NCBI RefSeq assembly: GCF_002090155.1 | Contig: NZ_BBRM01000002.1 | Span: forward strand, 496,001-560,000 | Length of the DNA: 64,000 nucleotides | DNA from: Demequina sp. NBRC 110056 | GTDB taxonomy: Bacteria > Actinomycetota > Actinomycetes > Actinomycetales > Demequinaceae | Direction: 5' to 3' | The notes under the pieces: generated by a model | What the model saw: only the letters and a program-made list of their open reading frames with translations | Database searches by the model: none | What the model was told of the DNA's origin: nothing | Made by a program: the position numbers and the translations under genes | Shown here: positions 37,517 through 49,039 of the stretch, piece after piece | Layout: the number at the start of each line of letters is the position of its first letter | How positions within the stretch are numbered: position 1 is the first letter of the stretch

Positions 37517-39396
37517 GAGTCCAGCATGCCACCGTCGCCGCGCAGCGCCTGGAGGATCGTGCGCGCCGTGGCGGAACCGATGCCCGGGACGAGCGCGAGC
37601 TGGTCCTCCGAGGCCTCCTTAACCTTCGCGAGCGAGCCGAAGTGACGGATCAGAGCCTTGGCGCGCTCGGGCCCGATGCCGGGGACGTCGTCGAGCGCCG
37701 AGGCCTTCATCGCCTTGCCACGCTTGCCCCGGTGCCGGGTGATCGCGAACCGGTGCGCCTCGTCGCGCACGCGCTGCAGCAGGAACAGCGCCTCGGATCC
37801 TCGCGGCAGGATCATCGGGAAGTCGTCGCCCGGCACCCACACCTCCTCGAGGCGCTTGGCGAGTCCCACGACCATGATCTGCTCGAGCCCGAGAGCGTCG
37901 AGCGCGGCGCGGGCGACGCCGGCCTGCGGGAGCCCGCCGTCCACGACCACGAGCTGCGGCGGGTAAGCGAACCGGGCGCTCTCGCGCTCCTCTGGCGGCA
38001 GCTGCGACTCCTCGAGGTAGCGCTTGAAGCGTCGGGTCAGGACCTCGCGCATCGCCGCGGTGTCGTCGGTCCCGTCCGCGATCGAGAACTGTCGGTACTC
38101 GGCCTTGCGCGGCAGCGCGTCCTCGAAGACGACCATCGACCCGACCTGGTTGGTGCCGCCCGTGTGGGAGATGTCGTAGCACTCGATGCGCAGCGGGGCG
38201 TCGGCCATGCCGATCGACTCCTGCAGCTCCTGCAGCGCGGCGGAGCGCGTGGTGAGGTCCGACGCACGCTTGAGCCGGTGCTGCTCGAGCACCTGTCGGG
38301 CGTTCTGGTGGCCGGTGCCCGCGAGCTCCGCCTTCTTGCCGCGTGCCGGGACCTTGATGGCGACCGCCGCTCCCCTGAGCCCGCGCAACCAGCTCCTGAG
38401 CGCATCGGCCCCCTCCGGCGCGACGGGGACGAGCACCTCCGCGGGGAGCTCCTCGGCGTCGGCCTCGCCGTACGCCTCCTGGATCAGCTGGGCAACCATC
38501 GCCGGAGCCTCGAGCGGCTCGGGCTTGTCCACGACCCACCCGCGCTCGCCCGTGATGCGGCCGTCCCGCACGTGGAAGACGTGCGCCGCGGCCTCCATCT
38601 CGTCGTCGACGAGGCTGAAGATGTCCGCGTCCGTCCCGGCCGCGAGCACGATCGCGTTGCGGTCGAGCACGTCGCGCAGCGCGTGGAGGCGGTCGCGTGC
38701 CCGGGCTGCGGCCTCGAAGTCCTCCCGCTCGGCGGCGTCCGACATCGCCTGCGTGAGGTCGCGGATCATCCCCTTCGCGTCGCCGCCCAGCACCGCGCAC
38801 ACCCGCTCGGCGAGCGCCCGGTGATCCTCCGGCGAGATGCGTCCCACGCACGGCGCGGAGCACTTGTCGATGTAGCCGAGCAGGCAGGGCCTTCCCTGGC
38901 GCTCGGCCTTGCGGAACACTCCGGGCGCGCAGGTCCGCACCGGCAGCGCCGTGAGCAGCGTATCGACCGTGTCGCGGATCTGCCACGCCCGCGCGTAGGG
39001 ACCGAAGTAGCGCACGCCCTTGCGGCGTTCTCCCCGCATCACCTGGATGCGCGGGAACTCCTCGTTCATGGTGACCGCGAGGTAGGGGTACGACTTGTCG
39101 TCCTTGAAGACGACGTTGAAGCGCGGGTCGTACTGCTTGATCCAGGTGTGCTCGAGGATGAGCGCCTCGACCTCGTTGCGCACGACCGTCCACTCGACCG
39201 ATGCCGCCGTCGTCACCATCATCCGCGTGCGCGGGTGCAGCCCGTGGACGTCCTGGAAGTAGTTCGACAGGCGGGCGCGCAGGTTCTTCGCCTTGCCCAC
39301 GTACACGACGCGGCCGTGCGGGTCGCGGAAGCGATACACGCCCGGCTCGGTCGGGATGGTGCCAGGCGCGGGCCGGTAGTCCGCGGGATCGCTCAC
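37513..39396 (-). CDS. uvrC: excinuclease ABC subunit C
   Basis: Makes both incisions in nucleotide excision repair. The 627-residue protein has the GIY-YIG nuclease at the N-terminus ([21 protein letters not shown]), a UvrB-binding UVR motif (residues about 205-240), the RNase H-like nuclease with [19 protein letters not shown], and a C-terminal pair of helix-hairpin-helix motifs ([29 protein letters not shown]). Starts with GTG and appears leaderless; its -10 overlaps the uvrA stop. Confidence 0.97.
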   Translation of the reverse strand: MSDPADYRPAPGTIPTEPGVYRFRDPHGRVVYVGKAKNLRARLSNYFQDVHGLHPRTRMMVTTAASVEWTVVRNEVEALILEHTWIKQYDPRFNVVFKDDKSYPYLAVTMNEEFPRIQVMRGERRKGVRYFGPYARAWQIRDTVDTLLTALPVRTCAPGVFRKAERQGRPCLLGYIDKCSAPCVGRISPEDHRALAERVCAVLGGDAKGMIRDLTQAMSDAAEREDFEAAARARDRLHALRDVLDRNAIVLAAGTDADIFSLVDDEMEAAAHVFHVRDGRITGERGWVVDKPEPLEAPAMVAQLIQEAYGEADAEELPAEVLVPVAPEGADALRSWLRGLRGAAVAIKVPARGKKAELAGTGHQNARQVLEQHRLKRASDLTTRSAALQELQESIGMADAPLRIECYDISHTGGTNQVGSMVVFEDALPRKAEYRQFSIADGTDDTAAMREVLTRRFKRYLEESQLPPEERESARFAYPPQLVVVDGGLPQAGVARAALDALGLEQIMVVGLAKRLEEVWVPGDDFPMILPRGSEALFLLQRVRDEAHRFAITRHRGKRGKAMKASALDDVPGIGPERAKALIRHFGSLAKVKEASEDQLALVPGIGSATARTILQALRGDGGMLDS

Positions 39397-39405
39397 GGCG
39401 CCAGC

Positions 39406-42252
<2,847 letters not shown>

Positions 42253-42258
42253 ACGGCA

Positions 42259-42293
42259 ATGCTACGTGGATTCTCGTTCGAACGCATGTTCGA
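42259..42293 (-). promoter_or_regulatory. uvrA promoter with LexA (SOS) box
   Basis: TCGAACGCATGTTCGA (42278-42293) matches the actinobacterial/Bacillus-type SOS box with both GAAC/GTTC half-sites perfect. The -10 TAGCAT (42259-42264) is six bases from the GTG. LexA bound here would cover the -35 region. The divergent YciI-like gene starts 61 bases away and may share the control. Confidence 0.85.
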
Positions 42294-42353
42294 ATGGGCG
42301 TGTCGTGCTCTCGATCGCCGTCGTCTCGCGGAGGTCGCTGGCAGGATGGCGCC

Positions 42354-42656
42354 ATGACGACCTTCGCCATCGAGTACGCCTACGACGAGCGCTCGGCCGA
42401 GCGCGACGCCCACCGCCCCGCGCATCGGGCCTACCTCGCGGAGCAGGCCGCCGCCGGACGCATGCTCGCGTACGGCCGCTACGACGACGACGCGCCGCCG
42501 GGAGCGCTGCTGGTGTGCGAGGCGGCGACCGTCGCCGACGTCGAGGCGATCATCGCCGCTGACCCCTTCGTCACCGCCGGCCTGGTGGCGGAGCACCGCA
42601 TCCGCATCTGGCCCGCCGTGTGGGGTCGTGGGCTCGAGGGTCGCCTGGCCGACTGA
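42354..42656 (+). CDS. YciI-like domain protein
   Basis: A 100-residue ferredoxin-fold (dimeric alpha-beta barrel) protein with the family pattern YDERSAERDAHRPAHRAYL, AAGRMLAYGRYDDD, LVCEAATVADVEAIIAADPF. A conserved His and Asp in this family form a putative active site, but no physiological substrate is established. It is divergent from uvrA across the SOS box. CAGGAT six bases before the ATG may be a weak leaderless -10. Confidence 0.85.
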   Translation: MTTFAIEYAYDERSAERDAHRPAHRAYLAEQAAAGRMLAYGRYDDDAPPGALLVCEAATVADVEAIIAADPFVTAGLVAEHRIRIWPAVWGRGLEGRLAD

Positions 42657-42864
42657 GGGCGCCGTGCGCCGCCGCAGGCGGAGCGCCGATGCGCTCGGGG
42701 CCGGCTCCCTGTGTCACCTGTGCGCAGGGAGCAGCGGGTCGCCCACACGCGCGCCTGGGCGGCACTCCACGGGGTGGGAACTGTGCCGCGCGGGCGCTCC
42801 GCAGTGCTCTCGCTCCGCGACCATTGATCGTCTGGACGCCCGTGCGGCCGACGCGCGCCGGGCC

Positions 42865-42960
42865 GTGACGTCAGTCGCGCTGGCGCTCGCCTGGTCGCGT
42901 TGTCAGTTGCGCCGGCGCTGCCCCGGTCGTGACGTCAGTCGCGCTGGCGCTCGCCCGATG
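42865..42960. repeat. three tandem 32-base repeats overlapping the 3' end of terC
   Basis: Copies at 42865-42896, 42897-42928 and 42929-42960 share the core GTCAGTCGCGCTGGCGCT. The first and third agree over 27 consecutive bases; the middle one has diverged. The third copy contains the last eight codons of terC including its stop, so the other two look like duplications of the gene's end. Confidence 0.85.
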
Positions 42961-44032
42961 ACGGCGACGCGCCATCGGAGTCAGGAGCCCCGGCAGCGGT
43001 GCCTTCCGCGGCGGCGCCTTCGAGGGCCTCGCCGCGCTGCTCGGCGAGAGACTCGTCGAGGTCACCGCCGGTGCGCCGAGTGGCGACGAGGCTGGCGACG
43101 GTCGCGATCACGAGGATCACGAGGATCACCGTGAGCGACAGGCCGATCGACACCTCGGGCACGTGCAACGGCTCGCCATCGTTGATGAACGGCAGGTTGT
43201 TCTCGTGGAGCGCGTGCAGGACGAGCTTCACGCCGATGAACGCCAGGATGGCCGCGAGACCGTAGTGCAGGTACACGAGCCGCTGCAGCAGCCCCTGCAC
43301 CAGGAAGTACAGCTGACGCAGTCCGAGCAGCGCGAAGGCGTTCGCGGTGAACACGATGAACGGGTCCTGCGTCAGGCCGAAGATCGCGGGGATCGAGTCG
43401 AGCGCGAACAGCACGTCCGTCGAGCCGATCGCGACCATGACGAGGAGCATCGGCGTGACCATGCGGCGGCCGGCCTCGCGGACCATGATCTTGCCTTCGC
43501 GGTAGCCGTCCGTCACCGGGTACAGGCGCCGCACGAGGCGCACGAGGCGCCCTTCCTCGTACTCCTCGGAGGCGTCGTCCTGCGACTCCTTCGCGAGGCC
43601 CCACGCGGTGTAGATCAGGAACGCGCCGAACACGTAGAACAGCGCCGAGAACGCATCGAGCGCCGCCGCGCCCGCGGCGATGAAGATCGCGCGCAGCACG
43701 AGCGCCACGGCGATGCCGACGAGCAGCACCCGTGAGCGGTACTTGGGCGGCACCGCGAAGCGCGTCATGATCACGAGGAACACGAAGAGGTTGTCGACGG
43801 ACAGCGACTTCTCGGTGATGTAGCCCGCGAGGTACTCCATGGTCGGGAAGTCCTCGTGCCAGAAGTGCAGGAAGACGCCGAACAGGAGCGCGATGGCGAT
43901 GTAGAAGATCGACCACCCCACCGACTCCTTGAAGGAGGGCTCGTGGGGCTTGCGGATCACCACGGCGAAGTCGAACACGAACAGCGCCACGATGAGCGCG
44001 ATGGTCGAGGTCCAGACGTACGGATCAGTCAC
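42935..44032 (-). CDS. TerC family integral membrane protein
   Basis: A 365-residue membrane protein with eight or nine hydrophobic segments and the TerC signature SLSVDNLFVFLVIMTRF, plus IGSTDVLFALDSIPAIFG with the conserved acidic residues inside the membrane. Related proteins (Alx, MeeF/MeeY) export manganese; tellurite resistance is the historical name. The C-terminal 45 residues are polar, alanine and glutamate rich, and end in a segment duplicated as a tandem repeat. It follows uvrB and starts with a GTG that appears leaderless. Confidence 0.9.
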   Translation of the reverse strand: MTDPYVWTSTIALIVALFVFDFAVVIRKPHEPSFKESVGWSIFYIAIALLFGVFLHFWHEDFPTMEYLAGYITEKSLSVDNLFVFLVIMTRFAVPPKYRSRVLLVGIAVALVLRAIFIAAGAAALDAFSALFYVFGAFLIYTAWGLAKESQDDASEEYEEGRLVRLVRRLYPVTDGYREGKIMVREAGRRMVTPMLLVMVAIGSTDVLFALDSIPAIFGLTQDPFIVFTANAFALLGLRQLYFLVQGLLQRLVYLHYGLAAILAFIGVKLVLHALHENNLPFINDGEPLHVPEVSIGLSLTVILVILVIATVASLVATRRTGGDLDESLAEQRGEALEGAAAEGTAAGAPDSDGASPSSGERQRD

Positions 44033-44038
44033 GCGGCA

Positions 44039-44044
44039 ATCCTA
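44039..44044 (-). promoter_or_regulatory. -10 box of terC, overlapping the uvrB stop codon
   Basis: TAGGAT begins with the uvrB TAG stop and ends six bases (TGCCGC) before the terC GTG. Confidence 0.45.
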
Positions 44045-46114
44045 GGCGCTGCCGGCATCGAGCATCTGCCGCAGCTCCTTCTTGAGCTCGCCGATCTCGT
44101 CGCGCAGGCGGGCGGCCAGCTCGAACTTCAGCTCGGCGGCCGCCTCGCGCATCTGAGCGGACAGATCCTCGATGAGCTCGCTGAGCTCCTCGGCCGGACG
44201 TCCCGCCATCGGCGAGGGCCCCGTGCGCCCACTCGAGCCGCCCTTGGTCGACCGTGCGGCGCGTTCGAGCGTGCTCGCGGTGTCCGCGTCCTCGCGGGCG
44301 AGCATCTCCGTGATGTCGCCGATGCGCTTGCGCAGCGGGGTCGGATCGATCCCGTTCTCGCGGTTGAACTCGACCTGCATGTCGCGACGACGGTTGGTCT
44401 CGTCGATCGCCGACGCCATCGAGTCCGTGATGGTGTCCGCGTACATGTGGACCTCACCGGACACGTTGCGCGCGGCGCGACCGATGGTCTGGATGAGGGA
44501 CGTGCCCGAGCGGAGGAAGCCCTCTTTGTCGGCGTCGAGGATCGACACCAGCGACACCTCGGGAAGGTCGAGGCCCTCGCGCAGCAGGTTGATTCCGACG
44601 AGCACGTCGTAGCGGCCCATGCGCAGCTCTCGCAGGAGCTCCACGCGCCGCAGGGTGTCGACGTCGGAGTGGAGGTACTCCACCTGGACGTCGCGCTCCG
44701 CGAGGAACTCCGTGAGGTCCTCGGCCATCTTCTTGGTGAGGGTGGTGACGAGCACGCGCTCGTCACGCTCGACGCGCTGGCGGATCTGCTCGAGCAGGTC
44801 GTCGATCTGACCCTCGGTGGGCTTGACCACCACCTTCGGGTCGACCAGCCCGGTCGGCCGGATGATCTGCTCGACCACCCCATCGGATCGGCCGAGCTCG
44901 TACTGCCCCGGTGTCGCCGACAGGTACACCGTCTGGCCCACCCGCTCCTGGAACTCGCCCCACTTCAGGGGTCGGTTGTCCAACGCCGACGGCAGACGGA
45001 AGCCGTGCTCGACGAGGGTGCGCTTGCGGGACGTGTCGCCCTCGTACATCGCGCCGATCTGCGGCACCGTCACGTGGGACTCGTCGATGACGAGCAGGAA
45101 GTCGTCCGGGAAGTAGTCCAGCAAGGTGTGCGGCGGAGTGCCCGCCTCCCGCTGCTCGATGTGCCGGGAGTAGTTCTCGATGCCGCTGCACGTGCCGACG
45201 GATCGCATCATCTCCAGGTCGAACGTCGTGCGCATCTTGAGCCGCTGCGCCTCGAGCAGCTTGTTCTGCCGCTCGAGGTCCTGCAGCCGCTCCTCGAGCT
45301 CGAGCTCGATCGTGGAGATCGCGCGGTTCATGCGGTCCTCGGACGCCACGTAGTGCGAGGCCGGGAAGATGTGGACCTGCTCGCGCCGCTCGACCACGTC
45401 GCCCGTCAGCGGGTGCAGCGTGTAGAGCGCCTCGACCTCGTCGCCGAACATCTCGATGCGGATGGCGAGCTCCTCGTACACGGGGATGATCTCGACCGTG
45501 TCGCCGCGGACCCTGAACGTGCCGCGTGTGAAGGCGAGGTCGTTGCGCGAGTACTGCATCTGCACGAACTCGCGCAGGAGCGCATCCCGGTCGACCACGT
45601 CCCCCACGCCGAGGACGACCATGCCCTGGATGTACTCCTCGGGGGTGCCGAGGCCGTAGATGCACGACACCGAGGACACCACCACGACGTCGCGCCGGGT
45701 CAGCAGCGAGTTGGTCGCCGAGTACCGCAGCCTCTCGACCTCCTCGTTGATCGAGCTGTCCTTCTCGATGAAGGTGTCCGTCTGAGGCACGTACGCCTCA
45801 GGCTGGTAGTAGTCGTAGTAGCTGACGAAGTACTCGACCGCGTTGTGCGGAAGCAGCTCGCGGAACTCCGTCGCCAGCTGGGCCGCGAGAGTCTTGTTGT
45901 GGGCCATCACCAGGGTGGGCCGCTGCAGGCGCTCGACGAGCCACGCCGTCGTGGCCGACTTGCCCGTGCCGGTCGCGCCCAGCAGCACGACGTCCTGCTC
46001 CCCCGCCTGGATGCGCGCGGCGAGCTGGTCGATCGCCTTGGGCTGGTCGCCCGACGGCCGATACTCGGACACCACCTGGAACGGGGCGTCGCTGCGACGG
46101 AGGTCCTCGGTCAT
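44042..46114 (-). CDS. uvrB: excinuclease ABC subunit B
   Basis: Helicase-like damage-verification subunit of nucleotide excision repair. The 690-residue protein has [18 protein letters not shown], the beta-hairpin region around [34 protein letters not shown], the helicase motifs including QTIGRAARN, and a C-terminal UVR motif (about residues 645-680) that binds UvrC. No SOS box is seen upstream, unlike uvrA. TAGCGT six bases before the ATG suggests a leaderless mRNA. Confidence 0.98.
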   Translation of the reverse strand: MTEDLRRSDAPFQVVSEYRPSGDQPKAIDQLAARIQAGEQDVVLLGATGTGKSATTAWLVERLQRPTLVMAHNKTLAAQLATEFRELLPHNAVEYFVSYYDYYQPEAYVPQTDTFIEKDSSINEEVERLRYSATNSLLTRRDVVVVSSVSCIYGLGTPEEYIQGMVVLGVGDVVDRDALLREFVQMQYSRNDLAFTRGTFRVRGDTVEIIPVYEELAIRIEMFGDEVEALYTLHPLTGDVVERREQVHIFPASHYVASEDRMNRAISTIELELEERLQDLERQNKLLEAQRLKMRTTFDLEMMRSVGTCSGIENYSRHIEQREAGTPPHTLLDYFPDDFLLVIDESHVTVPQIGAMYEGDTSRKRTLVEHGFRLPSALDNRPLKWGEFQERVGQTVYLSATPGQYELGRSDGVVEQIIRPTGLVDPKVVVKPTEGQIDDLLEQIRQRVERDERVLVTTLTKKMAEDLTEFLAERDVQVEYLHSDVDTLRRVELLRELRMGRYDVLVGINLLREGLDLPEVSLVSILDADKEGFLRSGTSLIQTIGRAARNVSGEVHMYADTITDSMASAIDETNRRRDMQVEFNRENGIDPTPLRKRIGDITEMLAREDADTASTLERAARSTKGGSSGRTGPSPMAGRPAEELSELIEDLSAQMREAAAELKFELAARLRDEIGELKKELRQMLDAGSA

Positions 46115-46120
46115 GGCTCT

Positions 46121-46126
46121 ACGCTA
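46121..46126 (-). promoter_or_regulatory. -10 box of uvrB, leaderless start
   Basis: TAGCGT is separated from the ATG at 46114 by AGAGCC, six bases, in the 33-base gap after coaE. Confidence 0.45.
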
Positions 46127-46147
46127 CGCGCCACCACCGACACCGGC

Positions 46148-46747
46148 TCACCCGCCGGCGGGAACGTGGAGAGCCCAGAACTCGTCCACCTGCTGCCGCA
46201 GCGCCTCGGCCTCTCCCGAGCCGTCGAGCACGACGTCGGCCATCGCCGCACGCACCTCGTCCGTCGCCTGCGAGGAGATCCTGGCGAGCGCATCGGCCCG
46301 CGTCATGCCGCGCGTCGCGACCATCCTCTCGACCCGCAGCTCGGCGTCCGCGGCGATGGTCACCACGAGGTCGTAGTCGTGGTCGCCGCCGGCCTCCGCG
46401 AGCAGCGGGATGTCGTGCACCACGACGTGCGCACCGTCGAGGCGGGCCTGGCGGTCCGCGGCCCGGGCCATCGCGAACACGTAGGGATGCACGATCGCGT
46501 CGAGCTGACGCCGTGCCGCGGGATCCCGGAACACGATCGCGGCCAGCGCGGGGCGGTCGAGGGCACCGTCCTTGACCGCGCGGTCACCGAACGCGCGCGC
46601 GATCTCGACGAGGCCGGCCGAGCCGGGCTCGACGGCGCGTCGGGCGAGCTGGTCGTGGTCGACGACCACGGCACCCAGCTCGGCGAAGCGAGCGGACGCC
46701 GTGGACTTGCCTGCGGCGATGCCGCCCGTGAGGCCGATGCGGAGCAT
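46148..46747 (-). CDS. coaE: dephospho-CoA kinase
   Basis: Last step of coenzyme A synthesis. The 199-residue protein starts MLRIGLTGGIAAGKSTASAR with the Walker A loop, then VVVDHDQLARRAVEPG, VHDIPLLAEAG and a lid region RMVATRGMTRADALARISSQ. An upstream extension of the frame would run toward rpsA and lacks family similarity, so the ATG at 46747 is used. Gene order rpsA-coaE-uvrB is typical of actinobacteria. Confidence 0.95.
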   Translation of the reverse strand: MLRIGLTGGIAAGKSTASARFAELGAVVVDHDQLARRAVEPGSAGLVEIARAFGDRAVKDGALDRPALAAIVFRDPAARRQLDAIVHPYVFAMARAADRQARLDGAHVVVHDIPLLAEAGGDHDYDLVVTIAADAELRVERMVATRGMTRADALARISSQATDEVRAAMADVVLDGSGEAEALRQQVDEFWALHVPAGG

Positions 46748-46906
46748 GGGCGAAAGTCTCGCACCGGCGGCGCGCTCACGCCAAACCGCGTCAGGTGAGT
46801 CCAATCGCGCACCCGCCACGAACGTCACGCACGTCACGCACGCGACTTCGGACGATCGAGCGAGACCCGACGAGCGCATCGGCCCTCCGCGATGCCCCCG
46901 CACATG

Positions 46907-46947
46907 CGACAGGGCCGCGACCCCCAGAGGGGATCGCGGCCCTGTCG
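46907..46947 (-). terminator. strong terminator after rpsA
   Basis: A perfect 14-bp stem (46907-46920 with 46934-46947) extended after one mismatch by CCCC/GGGG around an AGA loop, beginning 13 bases past the rpsA stop. Confidence 0.85.
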
Positions 46948-46959
46948 GTGCTGCGGTGC

Positions 46960-48441
46960 TTAGTTGCCCGTGAGCTTCTCGCGCAGAGCGGCGAGGCGCT
47001 CGTCCGAGGCGAGGGTGCCCGCGTCGGCCGGCTCGTCGTGCGAGGTGTACGACGCGCTCGCGTCGCCCTTGCCACGCTTGCGCGGGGCGGCGGCGCCTGC
47101 GGCCTCGGCCTCGGCGGCCTGCTCGTCCTGCTTCGAGACGAACTGCTTGTGGGCCTCCCAGCGCTCGTGCGCCTTCGCGTACTCCGCCTCCCAGGCCTCG
47201 CGCTGCTCGTCGAAGCCGTCGCGCCACTCCTGGGTCTCGGGGTCGAAGCCCTCGGGGTACTTGTAGTTGCCGGCCTCGTCGTACTCGGCGGTCATGCCGT
47301 ACAGAGCGGGGTCGAAGTCCTCGCCCTCGGGGTCGACGCCCTCGTTGGCCTGCTTGATGGACAGCGAGATGCGGCGGCGCTCGAGGTCGATGTCGATGAT
47401 CTTGACGAAGACCTCCTCGTCAGCCTGCACGACCTGCTCGGGCAGGTCGACGTGGCGGACGGCGAGCTCGGAGATGTGCACCAGGCCCTCGATGCCGTCG
47501 AAGACGCGCACGAACGCGCCGAACGGGACGAGCTTGGTGACCTTGCCCGGGACGATCTGGCCGATCGCGTGGGTGCGGGCGTAGACCTCCCACGGGTCCT
47601 CCTGCGTCGCCTTGAGCGACAGCGAGACGCGCTCGCGGTCCATGTCGATGTCGAGAACCTCGACCTCGACCTCCTGGCCCACGGAGACGACCTCGTTGGG
47701 GTGGTCGATGTGCTTCCACGACAGCTCGGAGACGTGCACGAGGCCGTCCACGCCGCCGAGGTCGACGAACGCACCGAAGTTGACGATCGACGACACGGTG
47801 CCCTTGCGGACCTGGCCGGGCTGCAGGGCGGTGAGGAAGCTCGAGCGCACCTCGGACTGGGTCTGCTCGAGGAAGGCACGGCGCGACAGGACCACGTTGT
47901 TGCGGTTCTTGTCGAGCTCGATGATCTTCGCCTCGATCTGCTGGCCGATGTACGGGCCGAGGTCGCGCACGCGGCGCATCTCGACGAGCGAGGCGGGGAG
48001 GAAGCCACGGAGGCCGATGTCCACGATGAGGCCACCCTTGACGACCTCGATCACGGAGCCGGTGACGACGCCGTCCTCGTCCTTGATCTTCTCGATCGAG
48101 CCCCAGGCGCGCTCGTACTGGGCACGCTTCTTCGACAGGATCAGACGACCCTCCTTGTCCTCCTTCTGGAGGACCAGGGCCTCGACGGTGTCGCCCACGG
48201 CGACGACGTCGTCGGGGTCGGCGTCGTGACGGATCGACAGCTCGCGGACGGGGATGACGCCCTCGGTCTTGTAGCCGATGTCGAGGAGGACCTCGTCACG
48301 GTCGACCTTGACGATGGTGCCCTCGACGAGGTCGCCGTCGTCGAAGTTCTTGATGGTCGCGTCAATCGCGGCGAGGAAGTCCTCACTCGAGCCGATGTCG
48401 TTGACTGCGATAGGGGTGGACTCGGGGGTGGATACGGACAT
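46960..48441 (-). CDS. rpsA: 30S ribosomal protein S1
   Basis: mRNA-binding ribosomal protein. The 493-residue protein has four S1 domains between about residues 35 and 360 (for example GTVSSIVNFGAFVDLGGVDG and GKVTKLVPFGAFVRVFDGIE), then an acidic region and a coiled-coil-like, Lys/Ala-rich C-terminal tail. Four domains rather than the six of E. coli S1 is normal for actinobacteria. It has its own promoter and a leader of about 75 bases with a weak GGAG ribosome site. Confidence 0.97.
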   Translation of the reverse strand: MSVSTPESTPIAVNDIGSSEDFLAAIDATIKNFDDGDLVEGTIVKVDRDEVLLDIGYKTEGVIPVRELSIRHDADPDDVVAVGDTVEALVLQKEDKEGRLILSKKRAQYERAWGSIEKIKDEDGVVTGSVIEVVKGGLIVDIGLRGFLPASLVEMRRVRDLGPYIGQQIEAKIIELDKNRNNVVLSRRAFLEQTQSEVRSSFLTALQPGQVRKGTVSSIVNFGAFVDLGGVDGLVHVSELSWKHIDHPNEVVSVGQEVEVEVLDIDMDRERVSLSLKATQEDPWEVYARTHAIGQIVPGKVTKLVPFGAFVRVFDGIEGLVHISELAVRHVDLPEQVVQADEEVFVKIIDIDLERRRISLSIKQANEGVDPEGEDFDPALYGMTAEYDEAGNYKYPEGFDPETQEWRDGFDEQREAWEAEYAKAHERWEAHKQFVSKQDEQAAEAEAAGAAAPRKRGKGDASASYTSHDEPADAGTLASDERLAALREKLTGN

Positions 48442-48525
48442 TAAGGAGTGGCTCCGATGAATGGATGGATGAGAGATGTGTTGTGCTTGCTTGGACCCGC
48501 GCGCAGGCGCACGAGACCAACGATC

Positions 48526-48554
48526 ATCCTACCTGCTGAGAGCTCTCAGCACAA
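48526..48554 (-). promoter_or_regulatory. rpsA promoter overlapped by an 18-base palindrome
   Basis: On the minus strand TTGTGC (48549-48554) and TAGGAT (48526-48531) are 17 bases apart, the best -35/-10 pair in the window. The perfect palindrome TGCTGAGAGCTCTCAGCA (48534-48551) fills the spacer and half of the -35. It could be a repressor site, or an RNA hairpin ending the cytidylyltransferase transcript. Confidence 0.75.
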
Positions 48555-48584
48555 AGCCGCCCTGGTGAGCGTCGGGGCGGGCCC

Positions 48585-48983
48585 TCAGGCGAGGTCCTCC
48601 TTGATGGACTGGATGATGTCCGTGGTGGACACCTCCGCCGTCCGCGGCAGGTACACGACCTCGCACAGCTCCTTGTAGTGGTCGAAGCGTCCCGCCCAGT
48701 CGTCACCCATCACGAGGACGTCGGCGCGGTGCTCCTTGATGTAGTCGCCCTTGAGCTCGAGAGACTCCTCGACGAACACCTCGTCGACGCATGCCAGCGA
48801 GCTCACGATCGCCATGCGGTGTTCCTCGCGGTACACCGGGTAGCGCTGCTTCTTGGAGAAGTTCAGCGCGTCCGAGGACACGCCCACGGTCAGGTGGTCG
48901 CCCAGCGACGCCGCACGCAGCAGCACGTTGACGTGGCCGATGTGGAACAGGTCGAAGGTTCCGAAGGTGAGCACTCGCGTCAT
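48585..48983 (-). CDS. glycerol-3-phosphate cytidylyltransferase-like protein
   Basis: Predicted to make CDP-glycerol from CTP and glycerol 3-phosphate. The 132-residue protein has GTFDLFHIGHVNVLLRAA with the nucleotidyltransferase HxGH motif, the GDDWAGRFD segment and RTAEVSTTDII, the RTxGxSTT-type motif of TagD/GCT. The length equals that of B. subtilis TagD. It is divergent from a CDP-glycerol glycerophosphotransferase gene, so the product probably feeds teichoic-acid-like polymer synthesis. Confidence 0.9.
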   Translation of the reverse strand: MTRVLTFGTFDLFHIGHVNVLLRAASLGDHLTVGVSSDALNFSKKQRYPVYREEHRMAIVSSLACVDEVFVEESLELKGDYIKEHRADVLVMGDDWAGRFDHYKELCEVVYLPRTAEVSTTDIIQSIKEDLA

Positions 48984-48989
48984 GCGACA

Positions 48990-49033
48990 AGGGTAGCCGG
49001 GTTCATTCACCTGCTGTTCATGCGGGATAGGAT
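48990..49033. promoter_or_regulatory. divergent leaderless promoters of the CDP-glycerol gene pair
   Basis: TACCCT (minus strand, 48990-48995) is six bases before the cytidylyltransferase ATG, and TAGGAT (plus strand, 49028-49033) is six bases before the transferase GTG. The two -10 boxes are only 32 bases apart, so the -35 regions overlap; GTTCAT occurs twice between them (49001 and 49016). Confidence 0.5.
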
Positions 49034-49039
49034 TCCCGG

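Noticed and set aside
43856..46798. A 980-codon plus-strand open frame across uvrB and coaE
   Set aside because: Antisense shadow of uvrB; same compositional signature and no recognisable motifs.
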